Part shown: positions 34,791 to 44,497 of the stretch, one piece after another
Layout of the letters: the number at the start of each line of letters is the position of its first letter
Position numbering within the stretch: position 1 is the stretch's first letter
DNA from: Shewanella sp. OMA3-2
GTDB lineage: Bacteria; Pseudomonadota; Gammaproteobacteria; Enterobacterales; Shewanellaceae
Direction: 5' to 3'
DNA: 64,000 bases
NCBI RefSeq assembly: GCF_021513195.1
Contig: NZ_CP090974.1
Coordinates: 1,252,001-1,316,000 of the forward strand
Translations under genes and position numbers: made by a program
The notes under the pieces: model-generated
Database searches by the model: none
Told to the model about the DNA's origin: nothing
The model's input: only the letters and a program-made list of their open reading frames with translations

Positions 34791-36785
34791 ATGTCATCTC
34801 GTAAAGAACTCGCAAACGCAATTCGTGCGCTAAGTATGGATGCCGTTCAAAAAGCCAATTCTGGACACCCAGGCGCACCAATGGGTATGGCAGATATTGC
34901 TGAAGTATTATGGAATGATTTCCTAAAGCATAATCCAACTAACCCTAACTGGGCTGACCGTGACCGCTTTATTTTATCTAATGGCCATGGCTCAATGCTT
35001 ATTTACTCTCTATTACATCTTTCGGGTTATGAGCTTTCAATTGAAGAGCTTAAAAATTTCCGTCAGTTGCACTCTAAAACGCCGGGTCACCCAGAATATG
35101 GTTATACCCCAGGTGTTGAAACCACCACGGGGCCACTTGGTGCTGGTATCAGTAATGCTGTTGGTATGGCGATTGCTGAAAAAACCTTAGCGGCGCAGTT
35201 TAACCGTGACGGCCACGATATCGTTGATCACTTCACTTACTGTTTCTTAGGTGATGGCTGTTTGATGGAAGGTATTTCACATGAAGCCTGTTCATTAGCC
35301 GGTACATTAGGTTTAGGTAAGTTAATTACCTTCTGGGATGACAACGGTATTTCTATCGATGGTCACGTTGAAGGTTGGTTTACTGATGATACGCCTAAGC
35401 GTTTTGAAGCATACGGTTGGCATGTTATTGCTGATGTTGACGGTCATAACCCTGATGCAATCCGCGCTGCAATTGAACAAGCTAAATCTGTAACTGATAA
35501 GCCAACGATGATTTGTTGTAAAACCATTATTGGTTTTGGTTCACCGAACAAATCTGGTAGCCATGATTGTCACGGCGCACCATTAGGTGATGCTGAAATT
35601 GCAGCCGCTCGCGAGTTCTTAAACTGGCCACATGCTCCTTTTGACATTCCATCAGATGTTTATGCTGGTTGGGATGCTAAACATAAAGGTGTGGCGAATG
35701 AGTCGTTATGGAATGACAAATTTGCGGCATACAAAGCGGCTCACCCAGCATTAGCGGCTGAGTTTGAACGTCGTGTATTAAACGGTGATTTACCTGCAGA
35801 CTTTGAAGCTAAAGCGCAAGCATTTATTCAAGAATGCCAAGATAAAGCTGAAGGTATTGCGAGTCGTAAAGCATCACAAAACTCGATTGGTTTCTTTGGT
35901 GCTATGTTGCCTGAGTTACTTGGCGGCAGTGCAGACTTAGCGGGTTCAAACCTTACGCTATGGTCTGGTTCTAAAGGTATTCAAGACGATGCTGCCGGTA
36001 ACTACATCTATTACGGTGTACGTGAGTTTGGTATGAGCGGCATTATGAATGGCGCGTCATTACACGGCGGCTTTATCAATTACGGCGCGACTTTCATGAT
36101 GTTTATGGAATATGCACGTAATGCGGTACGTATGTCAGCGTTAATGGGGATTCAAAACATTTTTGTTTATACCCATGACTCAATCGGCCAAGGTGAAGAT
36201 GGTCCAACTCACCAACCTGTAGAGCAATTAGCTAACTTACGTATGACACCTAATATGACAGTATGGCGTCCGTGTGATGCTGCTGAAACAGCGGTGTCTT
36301 GGAAAGCTGCAATCGAAACGCGCAAATCGCCAACGTCTTTAATCTTTAGCCGTCAAGGTCTTAAAGCTCAAGCGCGTAACGCTGAACAATTGGCTAATGT
36401 TGCTAAAGGCGGTTATGTGCTGGTTGATTGTGAAGGTACTGCCGACGTTATCTTAATTGCTACCGGTTCAGAAGTGCAGTTAGCGGTTGATTCTGCTGCG
36501 GCATTAACTGCAGATGGTATTAAAGTACGCGTAGTTTCTATGCCGTCGACCAATGTGTTTGACAAGCAAGATGCAGCTTACAAAGAGTCTGTATTACCTC
36601 GATCTGTGACTAAACGCGTTGCGATTGAAGCGGCTCACGTTGATTTCTGGCACAAGTATGTTGGTTTTGATGGCGATGTTGTCGGCATGACAACCTTCGG
36701 CGAATCAGCACCTGGTGGCGACTTACTGAAGCACTTTGGTTTTACTGTTGATAATGTGGTTAGCAAAGTTAAAGCACTGGCTTAA
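34791..36785 (+). CDS. tkt: Transketolase
   Basis: Thiamine-diphosphate enzyme of the pentose phosphate pathway; moves two-carbon units between sugar phosphates. 664 aa, family length. N-terminal ThDP-binding domain: [25 protein letters not shown] to [10 protein letters not shown] (GDG-x25-N motif for diphosphate and Mg). Middle domain with [21 protein letters not shown]-terminal domain at about 535-664. ATG with AGGAGAG 4-8 bases upstream. It supplies erythrose 4-phosphate, the substrate for the next gene epd and for AroG. Confidence 0.97.
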   Translation: MSSRKELANAIRALSMDAVQKANSGHPGAPMGMADIAEVLWNDFLKHNPTNPNWADRDRFILSNGHGSMLIYSLLHLSGYELSIEELKNFRQLHSKTPGHPEYGYTPGVETTTGPLGAGISNAVGMAIAEKTLAAQFNRDGHDIVDHFTYCFLGDGCLMEGISHEACSLAGTLGLGKLITFWDDNGISIDGHVEGWFTDDTPKRFEAYGWHVIADVDGHNPDAIRAAIEQAKSVTDKPTMICCKTIIGFGSPNKSGSHDCHGAPLGDAEIAAAREFLNWPHAPFDIPSDVYAGWDAKHKGVANESLWNDKFAAYKAAHPALAAEFERRVLNGDLPADFEAKAQAFIQECQDKAEGIASRKASQNSIGFFGAMLPELLGGSADLAGSNLTLWSGSKGIQDDAAGNYIYYGVREFGMSGIMNGASLHGGFINYGATFMMFMEYARNAVRMSALMGIQNIFVYTHDSIGQGEDGPTHQPVEQLANLRMTPNMTVWRPCDAAETAVSWKAAIETRKSPTSLIFSRQGLKAQARNAEQLANVAKGGYVLVDCEGTADVILIATGSEVQLAVDSAAALTADGIKVRVVSMPSTNVFDKQDAAYKESVLPRSVTKRVAIEAAHVDFWHKYVGFDGDVVGMTTFGESAPGGDLLKHFGFTVDNVVSKVKALA

Positions 36786-36841
36786 TAACATGATCCACGG
36801 TTGACTCAAATTAGCGCTTATATGTTAAGTGCTTAATTGTG

Positions 36842-36847
36842 TATAAT
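36842..36847 (+). promoter_or_regulatory. Possible -10 element of epd
   Basis: TATAAT lies just before the tkt terminator stem. At the -35 distance there is only a poor hexamer, overlapped by an inverted repeat (AGCGCTTA / TAAGTGCT, 36813-36833). It could be an activated promoter for epd-pgk-fba, whose coding start is at 36926. Weak evidence. Confidence 0.35.
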
Positions 36848-36851
36848 ATGG

Positions 36852-36890
36852 CGGCCGACACTTTATGTGTCGGCCGTTTTTTATTTTTTT
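36852..36890 (+). terminator. Terminator between tkt and epd
   Basis: Ten-base-pair perfect GC-rich stem CGGCCGACAC / GTGTCGGCCG with loop TTTAT, followed by six T and more T-rich sequence. It lies 66 bases after the tkt stop and 36 bases before the epd start. Confidence 0.92.
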
Positions 36891-36925
36891 GCCTTAATAA
36901 TCTCTCTCTTTATGCTGGGAATGGA

Positions 36926-37945
36926 ATGATTCGAGTTGCAATAAATGGTTATGGTCGTATTGGTCGCTCCATTCTGAGGGCGTTATATGAATCAGGGAAG
37001 CGTGACCAAATTCAAATAGTGGCGATTAATGAACTCGCAAAACCCGACGCTATTCGTCATCTCACCCAATACGATACAACCCATGGCCGTTTTCAATATC
37101 AGGTCAGTTTAAAAGATAATCATCTTATTATTGGTGATGATGCGATTCTATTGCTTAATCAGTCTGACCCAAGTCAACTACCTTGGGCTGAGCTCGATAT
37201 TGATATTGTTTATGAAGCCACGGGTAGCTTAAATGATCGTCAAGAGTGTGAAGTGCATATTCAAGCAGGCGCAAAACAAGTACTTATTTCTCATCCTTCT
37301 TCTCCCGATGTTGATGGCACTATAGTTTATGGGGTGAATCATGACTTATTACGGCCTGAGCATACCGTCGTGTCAAACGCATCCTGTACCACCAACTGTA
37401 TTGTGCCGGTTATCGATGTACTAGATAAACATTTTACGGTTAAAAGTGGCGCAATTACCACGATTCACTCGGCGATGAATGACCAACAAGTGATTGATGC
37501 ATATCATGATGATTTGCGTCGTACCCGCGCAGCCAGTCAGTCAATTATTCCAGTAGATACCAAGTTAGCTCGAGGCATTGAGCGTATATTGCCCCACATG
37601 AAAGACATGTTTGAGGCCATATCGGTACGCGTACCGACAATTAACGTTACCGCAATTGACCTGTCCGTTACCCTTGAGAAAAAAGTCGATATCGCCCAAA
37701 TTAATCAGGTGTTAGCGCTGGCTTCAAATGGCAGTTTTAATGGTATTTTAGGTTATACAGAAGAGCCACTAGTGTCATGTGATTTTAACCATGACCCGCG
37801 TTCTAGTATTGTTGATGGCACCCAAACCCGTGTCAGCGCCGGGCATTTGGTAAAATTACTTTTATGGTGTGACAACGAGTGGGGTTTTGCTAACCGCATG
37901 CTCGACACCAGCTTGGCGATGATTCAAGCTAAGCAATCCAAATAA
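36926..37945 (+). CDS. epd: Erythrose-4-phosphate dehydrogenase
   Basis: NAD enzyme oxidising erythrose 4-phosphate to 4-phosphoerythronate, first step of deoxyxylulose-5-phosphate-independent vitamin B6 synthesis. GAPDH fold: N-terminal NAD motif NGYGRIGRS, catalytic Cys in [14 protein letters not shown], His in [13 protein letters not shown]. With the internal ATG at 36926 the length is 339 aa, exactly that of E. coli Epd, and the sequence fits Epd ([23 protein letters not shown]) better than GapA. An earlier in-frame start at 36839 would translate the terminator hairpin and is rejected. Gene order epd-pgk-fba is as in E. coli. Confidence 0.93.
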   Translation: MIRVAINGYGRIGRSILRALYESGKRDQIQIVAINELAKPDAIRHLTQYDTTHGRFQYQVSLKDNHLIIGDDAILLLNQSDPSQLPWAELDIDIVYEATGSLNDRQECEVHIQAGAKQVLISHPSSPDVDGTIVYGVNHDLLRPEHTVVSNASCTTNCIVPVIDVLDKHFTVKSGAITTIHSAMNDQQVIDAYHDDLRRTRAASQSIIPVDTKLARGIERILPHMKDMFEAISVRVPTINVTAIDLSVTLEKKVDIAQINQVLALASNGSFNGILGYTEEPLVSCDFNHDPRSSIVDGTQTRVSAGHLVKLLLWCDNEWGFANRMLDTSLAMIQAKQSK

Positions 37946-38084
37946 TAACCTTGATGATTTATGCTAAAAATAACTAAATAACTAAATCAACAAGGTTTGA
38001 ATGATTTTTTAACCGTGGGTGATATATCGGCGGTGAACAACAGATTTGTTTTTTAATTTTTACATTTATAAGGAAAGGCTAATT

Positions 38085-39263
38085 ATGGCTATTATCAATA
38101 TGGTGGATTTAGATCTACAAAATAAGCGCGTGCTTATTCGTGAAGATTTAAACGTACCTGTTAAAGACGGTGTTGTAACCAGTGATGCACGCCTACGTGC
38201 AGCATTACCGACAATCAAGCTAGCACTTGAAAAAGGCGCCGCTGTGATGGTGATGTCTCACCTTGGTCGTCCGACTGAAGGCGAGTTTAACCCTGAGTTT
38301 TCCTTGCAACCTGTTGTCGATTATTTAGTTAACGCATTGAATTGCCCTGTTAGTTTAGCCAATGACTATCTTAACGGTGTTGATGCAAAAGCGGGCGAAG
38401 TGGTGGTGTTTGAAAACGTGCGTTTCAATGTTGGCGAAGGCAAAAACGATCAAGCATTAGCGAAGAAAATGGCGGCATTATGTGATGTGTATGTGATGGA
38501 TGCCTTTGGCACCGCACATCGCGCCCAAGCATCAACACATGGTGTTGGTTTGTTTGCTCCTATCGCTTGTGCAGGCCCATTGTTGGCCCAAGAATTAGAT
38601 GCTTTAGCTAAGGCAATGGATAACCCAGCGCGTCCGTTAGTGGCCATTGTGGGAGGCTCTAAAGTCTCTACTAAGTTAACCGTGCTAGAAAGCTTATCCG
38701 GTATTGTTGATCAACTGGTAGTGGGTGGCGGTATTGCCAATACCTTTATTGCAGCTGCCGGTTACAATGTCGGTAAATCATTGTATGAAGCCGATTTACT
38801 TGATGAAGCTAAACGTTTAGTGGCAAATGCAAAAAGTCGTGGCGCAGACATACCTGTTCCTACAGATGTTGTTGTTGCCAGCCAGTTTAGCCCAACGGCT
38901 GAAGCGACCCTAAAGTCTGTGAGCGATGTGAGTGATACCGATATGATTTTTGATATCGGCCCAGACAGTGCAGAAGCATTGGCAAAAATTATTGAACAAG
39001 CTGGAACCATTGTCTGGAATGGTCCTGTTGGTGTATTTGAGTTTGACCAATTTGGTCAAGGCACTGAGCGCATTGCTCAAGCCATCGCAAATTCAAAAGC
39101 TTTCTCAATTGCTGGCGGCGGTGACACCTTAGCGGCAGTGGATAAGTACAATATTGCAGATAAAGTTTCTTACATTTCGACCGGCGGCGGTGCTTTTTTA
39201 GAATTCTTAGAAGGCAAAAAGCTTCCTGCAGTAGAAATGCTTGAACAACGCGGCGCAAAATAA
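38085..39263 (+). CDS. pgk: Phosphoglycerate kinase
   Basis: Glycolytic kinase making ATP from 1,3-bisphosphoglycerate. 392 aa. N-lobe substrate site [11 protein letters not shown] and SHLGRPTEG; interdomain [10 protein letters not shown]-lobe nucleotide site [16 protein letters not shown] and [11 protein letters not shown] plus [13 protein letters not shown] at the end. Start ATG 38085 with AAAGG 8 bases before. Middle gene of epd-pgk-fba. Confidence 0.97.
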   Translation: MAIINMVDLDLQNKRVLIREDLNVPVKDGVVTSDARLRAALPTIKLALEKGAAVMVMSHLGRPTEGEFNPEFSLQPVVDYLVNALNCPVSLANDYLNGVDAKAGEVVVFENVRFNVGEGKNDQALAKKMAALCDVYVMDAFGTAHRAQASTHGVGLFAPIACAGPLLAQELDALAKAMDNPARPLVAIVGGSKVSTKLTVLESLSGIVDQLVVGGGIANTFIAAAGYNVGKSLYEADLLDEAKRLVANAKSRGADIPVPTDVVVASQFSPTAEATLKSVSDVSDTDMIFDIGPDSAEALAKIIEQAGTIVWNGPVGVFEFDQFGQGTERIAQAIANSKAFSIAGGGDTLAAVDKYNIADKVSYISTGGGAFLEFLEGKKLPAVEMLEQRGAK

Positions 39264-39301
39264 GCGTTAAGCGATAAAAATAATAATTATAAAAAAAACC
39301 G

Positions 39302-39342
39302 TTCCTTAAGTTAGCAGACCTTACAATTGTTAGCTTAAGGAA
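39302..39342. other. Stem-loop between pgk and fba
   Basis: A 15-base stem (TTCCTTAAGTTAGCA facing TGTTAGCTTAAGGAA, two G-U pairs) with an 11-base loop. There is no T-run downstream on the plus strand, but on the minus strand eight T follow the stem within 3 bases. On the sense RNA it may be a processing or stabilising hairpin; on the antisense strand it reads as a terminator. Confidence 0.6.
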
Positions 39343-39406
39343 TATAAAAATCCATCCAAAAAATAGCGACCTAGGTGAGTAATCACCCTATAATTGGAGA
39401 ACAAAA

Positions 39407-40471
39407 ATGGCTCTTATCTCTCTACGACAAATGCTAGATCATGCTGCTGAACATGGTTATGGCGTACCTGCTTTTAACGTAAACAACCTTGAGCAAATGC
39501 GTGCAATTATGCAAGCGGCTGAAGCAACAGACAGCCCTGTTATTGTGCAAGCCTCTGCGGGTGCACGTAAATATGCACGTCCACAGTTTTTAAAGTATCT
39601 AATGGCTGCAGCGCTTGAACAATATCCAGATATTCCAGTGTGTATTCACCAAGATCACGGTACAGATCCTGATATTTGTCAGCGTTCAATACAGTTAGGC
39701 ATGTCATCAGTGATGATGGACGGTTCATTAATGGCCGATGGCAAAACACCCGCTTCATATGAATATAACGTCGATGTGACTCGCCGCACTGTTGCTTTCG
39801 CGCACGCATGTGGTGTGTCTGTGGAAGGCGAAATTGGTTGTTTAGGCAGTTTAGAAACCGGCGAAGCTGGCGAAGAAGATGGTATTGGCGCTGCAGGTAT
39901 TCTGACAATGGACCAAATGCTAACTACTCCAGAAGAAGCGGCCCGTTTTGTTGCTGATACTCACGTTGATGCACTGGCTATTGCTATTGGTACTAGTCAT
40001 GGTGCTTACAAGTTTAGCCGTAAGCCTACTGGTGATGTGTTACGAATAGATCGTATTAAAGAAATCCATGCTCGTATTCCTAATACTCACCTAGTGATGC
40101 ATGGTTCATCTTCAGTACCGCAAGAGTGGTTAAAAATTATCAATCAGTATGGCGGACAAATCCCTGAAACCTACGGTGTGCCACTAGAAGAGATTGTTGA
40201 AGGTATCAAGCACGGCGTGCGAAAAGTGAATATCGATACTGATTTACGTTTAGCGTCAACGGGTGCTGTACGTAAGTTTTTAGCTGAAAATCCAGCAGAA
40301 TTTGATCCTCGTAAATTCTTGAAGGCTTCAATGGAAGCTATGGCTGACATTTGTACTACACGCTATGAAGCATTTGGATGTGCTGGTATGGCATCTAAAA
40401 TTAAGCCTAAGTCTTTACAGGCTATGTATAAAGCTTATCAGTCTGGTGAGTTAGACCCAAAAATAGTCTAA
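39407..40471 (+). CDS. fba: Class II fructose-bisphosphate aldolase
   Basis: Zinc aldolase that splits or joins fructose 1,6-bisphosphate. 354 aa. Zinc and substrate residues are in [12 protein letters not shown] (about residues 78-90), GEIGCLG (about 140), [24 protein letters not shown] (another zinc His) and [11 protein letters not shown]. The extra length and [14 protein letters not shown] tail match the class IIB type of CbbA-like enzymes. ATG has GGAG 7 bases upstream. Last gene of epd-pgk-fba; a terminator follows. Confidence 0.96.
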   Translation: MALISLRQMLDHAAEHGYGVPAFNVNNLEQMRAIMQAAEATDSPVIVQASAGARKYARPQFLKYLMAAALEQYPDIPVCIHQDHGTDPDICQRSIQLGMSSVMMDGSLMADGKTPASYEYNVDVTRRTVAFAHACGVSVEGEIGCLGSLETGEAGEEDGIGAAGILTMDQMLTTPEEAARFVADTHVDALAIAIGTSHGAYKFSRKPTGDVLRIDRIKEIHARIPNTHLVMHGSSSVPQEWLKIINQYGGQIPETYGVPLEEIVEGIKHGVRKVNIDTDLRLASTGAVRKFLAENPAEFDPRKFLKASMEAMADICTTRYEAFGCAGMASKIKPKSLQAMYKAYQSGELDPKIV

Positions 40472-40488
40472 TTAATCGCCGCGTTAAA

Positions 40489-40521
40489 GCCCGCCAGACT
40501 TAGGTTTCGGCGGGTTTTTTT
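40489..40521 (+). terminator. Terminator after fba
   Basis: Stem CCCGCC / GGCGGG with a 13-base inner part, followed by seven T, 18 bases after the fba stop. Confidence 0.87.
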
Positions 40522-40659
40522 GTTTAATAGAACTTATTGTTATCTTGGTGAGCTGGATATTATCGCCAAACTGAAACTGTAATCTGCTAACAGTACACTT
40601 AAATACCGATCTATTTTCTTGATTCATCCTTAATCACAAATATTAGCGAAACCGCAATT

Positions 40660-42009
40660 ATGCCAACAACGACAGACAAACCCTTATCTCTATTTAGCTT
40701 AACCTGGCCATTATTTATTGATTTTGCGCTGCATTTTTTAACAGCAGCACTAAACACATTTATGATAAGCCATGTGTCTTATCAAGGCGTAGCCGCTTTG
40801 TCTGTGGGTAATATGGTATTTGAATTAGCCATTACCTTATTTAGTTTTGTCAGTATTGGTGCCAGCGTGGTGATAACCCAATATCTTGGTGCTAAAAACA
40901 AAACGGCTGCTCGTGATGTTGTTTACTCGGCAATCGGTTTTAATTTAGGTGTGGGAGTGGTTGCCGCGCTGGGCGTTATCGCAGGTGCCAGCTCTATTCT
41001 TTACTTAATGAATTTACCCGAGCATTTACTTGCAGACGGTAAGTTATATTTACAAATTGTTGGCTTATGTTTAATTCCTGAAGCTATGGCAATGTGTATT
41101 GCAGGAGCAATGCGTGCTCATGGTCATACCTTGCAAGCAATGTGGGTAACATTAGCGATGAATATTATTACATTTATCGGTAATTTGCTTTTACTCTATG
41201 GCTGGTTTGGCTTGCCAGAAATGGGTGTGGCAGGCGTGGCAATTAGCACTGTGACAGGGCGCATTATTGGCGTGTGTATTATGTTGGTTCTTTTTGTGCG
41301 TTATACCGGAATTCGCCTACATATCCCCTCGATTATGCAACCGAAATGGACAATGCTTAAAAAAGTGTTTCACATTGGTTTACCCGCAGCGGGAGAGAGT
41401 CTGTCATGGATGTTGCAATTTTTAGTGGTGACCTCATTTGTCGGCTTGATGGGCGATAAAGCATTAGCCGCACAGTCGTTATATTTTCAAATCTGTATGT
41501 TTATTTTGTTATTTGGTTTATCCATAGGTATTGGTAATGAAATCATTATAGGTCACTTAGTGGGGGCTAAAGCGATTAAAGCTGTCGAAAAACAAATGTA
41601 TCGTGCATTGAAGTTAGGTTTAATTGTAACCACTTCAGTGGCTGCGTTCGCCACTATTTGGGGCCAAGATCTGGTGGCCTTGTTTACCGATGAAATAGAT
41701 GTGCTGCAACTGGTGGCCCCGTTATTTATTCTTACCTTGTTTATGGAGCCAGGACGCACATTTAATTTAGTGGTGATTAATGCATTACGTGCCAGTGGTG
41801 ATGCCAAATTTCCGTTTTTTGTGGGTGTTTTTTCTATGTGGTGTATTGCGGTTCCAGGGGCATATTGGCTTGGTATCCATTTAGAATATGGTTTGGTTGG
41901 TATATGGGTGGCTTTGGCAGTGGATGAATGGGTGCGAGGGTTAGCCATGTTATGGCGTTGGCGCAGCGGACGTTGGCAATCAAAAAGTCTAGTACTAGAC
42001 CATGATTAG
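40660..42009 (+). CDS. MATE family efflux transporter
   Basis: Inner-membrane multidrug/toxin exporter of the MATE (NorM/DinF) superfamily, 449 aa with twelve predicted helices in two homologous halves. Halves begin at LTWPLFIDFALHF and HIGLPAAGESLSWML, both with the MATE pattern of a helix start followed by a glycine/small residue turn, and TQYLGAKNK / GHLVGAKAI mark the repeat. Ribosome site weak. Stand-alone gene after the fba terminator. Substrate not known. Confidence 0.9.
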   Translation: MPTTTDKPLSLFSLTWPLFIDFALHFLTAALNTFMISHVSYQGVAALSVGNMVFELAITLFSFVSIGASVVITQYLGAKNKTAARDVVYSAIGFNLGVGVVAALGVIAGASSILYLMNLPEHLLADGKLYLQIVGLCLIPEAMAMCIAGAMRAHGHTLQAMWVTLAMNIITFIGNLLLLYGWFGLPEMGVAGVAISTVTGRIIGVCIMLVLFVRYTGIRLHIPSIMQPKWTMLKKVFHIGLPAAGESLSWMLQFLVVTSFVGLMGDKALAAQSLYFQICMFILLFGLSIGIGNEIIIGHLVGAKAIKAVEKQMYRALKLGLIVTTSVAAFATIWGQDLVALFTDEIDVLQLVAPLFILTLFMEPGRTFNLVVINALRASGDAKFPFFVGVFSMWCIAVPGAYWLGIHLEYGLVGIWVALAVDEWVRGLAMLWRWRSGRWQSKSLVLDHD

Positions 42010-42118
42010 CCACAGTTAAAGAGACTATACCATTCAGTCTGTTTTTCAATTGTGGTGTCAAAGTGTTAATATGCGTCCGATTTTGAGCGGATTAACGTAA
42101 AGAAAAGGATCTAATGAT

Positions 42119-42859
42119 ATGAGAAAATTGCTTTTAGCTGCTGCAATAACATTAGCAATACCATTAACAGCTCAAGCTGGTGCTGATTTTGTTGAAGGCG
42201 ATGACACATTTGGTGGGGAAGCTGAATTAGGTGCAACCTTAACTACAGGTAACACTGATACATCCTCTTTTAAGGCTCGTTTAGATTTGAAGCATGAGCT
42301 AGGTGATTGGGAAAACCAATACCTGTTTGAGGGACTTTATAAAGAAGATACCGGCGATGTCACTGCAAAACGTTACTTTGTTGGTATTCAAGGTGATTAT
42401 CAAATTAACGATCGCAGCTATATTTTTGCTAATAGCAACTATGAGGTCGATCCTTTTACCGGTTATGATTTTACCTCAACAACCTCTTCAGGTTATGGTC
42501 ATCGTATTATTGATACCGCAGACACATCTTTAAAAGCTGAACTTGGTCCTGGTTATATTTATCAACGTTTGGATGAAGAGACTGCTTTAGTTGAAGGCTA
42601 TGACTCAACAGACAGTGTTGTGGCTCACGCCGTGTTAAATTATCAAACTAAGATCAGTGACTCATCAAAGTTTCAACAACGTTTTGTTGCCGACTGGGGT
42701 GAAAAGTTAGATGCACGCTCTGAAACATCATTAACTGCCAATATTGTCGGCGCATTGGCAATGAAATTTGCCGTTATTGTGCGTTATAATAGCGAGCCGC
42801 TAGAAGGTAAAGAAAGCACTGATACAGAAACTAATATGACCTTGTTATATGCGTTTTAA
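42119..42859 (+). CDS. DUF481 outer-membrane beta-barrel protein
   Basis: Signal peptide (MRKLLLAAAITLAIPL, cleavage near AQA-GAD) then a DUF481/YdiY-type barrel of about 225 residues. Alternating strands are readable: GEAELGATLTTGNTDTSSFKA, RYFVGIQGDYQIN, SYIFANSNYE, LKAELGPGYIYQR, ETNMTLLYAF with a C-terminal Phe, as expected of outer-membrane barrels. ATG preceded by AAGG about 9 bases. Function unknown; these proteins are linked to salt or alkali stress responses in some reports. Confidence 0.85.
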   Translation: MRKLLLAAAITLAIPLTAQAGADFVEGDDTFGGEAELGATLTTGNTDTSSFKARLDLKHELGDWENQYLFEGLYKEDTGDVTAKRYFVGIQGDYQINDRSYIFANSNYEVDPFTGYDFTSTTSSGYGHRIIDTADTSLKAELGPGYIYQRLDEETALVEGYDSTDSVVAHAVLNYQTKISDSSKFQQRFVADWGEKLDARSETSLTANIVGALAMKFAVIVRYNSEPLEGKESTDTETNMTLLYAF

Positions 42860-43079
42860 TTTTTCTGTTTGAGTGTTTTTACATCAATATAGCTGGCAAT
42901 AGTCAGCTATATTTTTATATCCTAGTTTTAATATTGTATTTAACATAGTAGCCGCTTAAATTTCAGCGTGTTGCATTTTAACATTGATTGTAACTGATTA
43001 AATTAAATTAAGATTATAAGAGATTTTTACTAATCTATAGTAAGATTATTGATATCGAATATTCGAATTGAGTGGATCA

Positions 43080-44480
43080 GTGGCAAAGGTAAAAGTTAAA
43101 CAAGAAGAAGCGCTTTCGGTTAAATTTAGCCATCAAATGGGCACGGGCGCTCAACGAACTTTTGACTTGTACTTTTTCTTGCCTAATGAAATGTCGATCG
43201 GCAGTAATACCTTAAATGAGGAAGAATACTATTACAGTGGTATTGTTGGCCGGCGTTCATATTACTCCAAAGGACTGCATTTACCCTTAGTTCAATCGCG
43301 TTTTGCCAGTTTGAATAAACGTACTTTGGAAGAGTTTCGTTTATATCTAAATTTATTTGCTTATCAATTTGCTGTCGCGATTGAAACCGATGCTAAAGAG
43401 CTACGCCAAAAGTCTGAGGCAAATGATTTCTACCCCGTCTTAAATGATTTGTGCGAACTTGTCGCGCAGTTATTAAAAAAATTCCGCCGCAATGAACCCA
43501 GTGAAGAAAAGTGGAAGTCATATTTTGAGCATGCCGACAATTATTTGTCTTGGTTTTGTGAACAGCAATTGCTTAAAACCCTAGCATCTCGACCACGTAG
43601 TGCTGAGTATAGTGACATTACCGAGAAAGTTATTTTACTGTGTCGCAATGAAAATCAATATCGTGAAGTAGAAAAGCGTTATAACTCGACTCAAACCAAG
43701 CAAGATGCCAACCGTATCTCTAATAAAATGTTACTGCTCCGTCGGCTTATCCAGCAAGGAGTCGTTTTAAAAGAAGAGTTGAAGCCATTAGGCATAGGTT
43801 TGAAGAAGTTTGTCACAGGATTAGCTACAGGGTTAGTCATGCTTATTGTGTCGGCACTTATTTTTAAGGCTCAAGGCTTCTTTGATGGGCTGACTATGAC
43901 CTTATTACTGACCTTGGCGGTGATCTATGGTTTTCGTGAGATATTTAAAGAAGATATTCGCAATGCCATGTGGCGTCTTATTCAGCGCGGGCGACCGCGT
44001 TGGAGTCGAATATTACGCGATACCACTACGCAAGCGATTGTCGCTAAGCAGTTAGTGTGGCTGGATTTCATTCGCCCGCAAGACATTCCGAAACATGTCG
44101 CAGAGATTATGAAACAACGCCATAGCCAAAATAAGGTAGACACCACAGCATTGCATTATCGTATAGCGACTAAAGTCACCAATAAACCTTTTGAAGCAGG
44201 ATATTCGCAAATTCAAGAGCAAGTGAATTTCAGTTTAATTCCCTTTGCCAGATATCTTGAACGTGGCAAAGCAAAAATCTACCATGAGTCAGAAGGGAAG
44301 GTGAGTCATGAATCTGTAGAGCGCCGCTATCAGCTTAATTTAGTTGCAGTGCTTAAAGATGGTAAAGAAGCCCCCGAGTACGCTCGCTTTAAAGTGACCA
44401 TGAACCGTTCAAGTATTATTGAAATAACCGAAAGCAAATTACCAGGCAATGTTAACCCATTTAGTATTGAGCAAGATTAA
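43080..44480 (+). CDS. Unknown membrane protein, about 466 aa
   Basis: No family recognised. GTG at 43080 with GAG about 7 bases before is the likeliest start; a TTG 12 bases upstream is the alternative. The first 240 residues are soluble, rich in charged helices (EEFRLYLNLFAYQFAVAIETDAKELR); two membrane helices lie at about 245-265 and 272-290; then a soluble C-terminal domain of about 170 residues with ARYLERGKAKIYHES and a beta-rich end. Both large domains should face the cytosol. It converges on the PAS/degenerate-GGDEF gene. Codon use matches neighbours. Confidence 0.75.
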   Translation: MAKVKVKQEEALSVKFSHQMGTGAQRTFDLYFFLPNEMSIGSNTLNEEEYYYSGIVGRRSYYSKGLHLPLVQSRFASLNKRTLEEFRLYLNLFAYQFAVAIETDAKELRQKSEANDFYPVLNDLCELVAQLLKKFRRNEPSEEKWKSYFEHADNYLSWFCEQQLLKTLASRPRSAEYSDITEKVILLCRNENQYREVEKRYNSTQTKQDANRISNKMLLLRRLIQQGVVLKEELKPLGIGLKKFVTGLATGLVMLIVSALIFKAQGFFDGLTMTLLLTLAVIYGFREIFKEDIRNAMWRLIQRGRPRWSRILRDTTTQAIVAKQLVWLDFIRPQDIPKHVAEIMKQRHSQNKVDTTALHYRIATKVTNKPFEAGYSQIQEQVNFSLIPFARYLERGKAKIYHESEGKVSHESVERRYQLNLVAVLKDGKEAPEYARFKVTMNRSSIIEITESKLPGNVNPFSIEQD

Positions 44481-44497
44481 TGAGCTTAATCTAGAGG

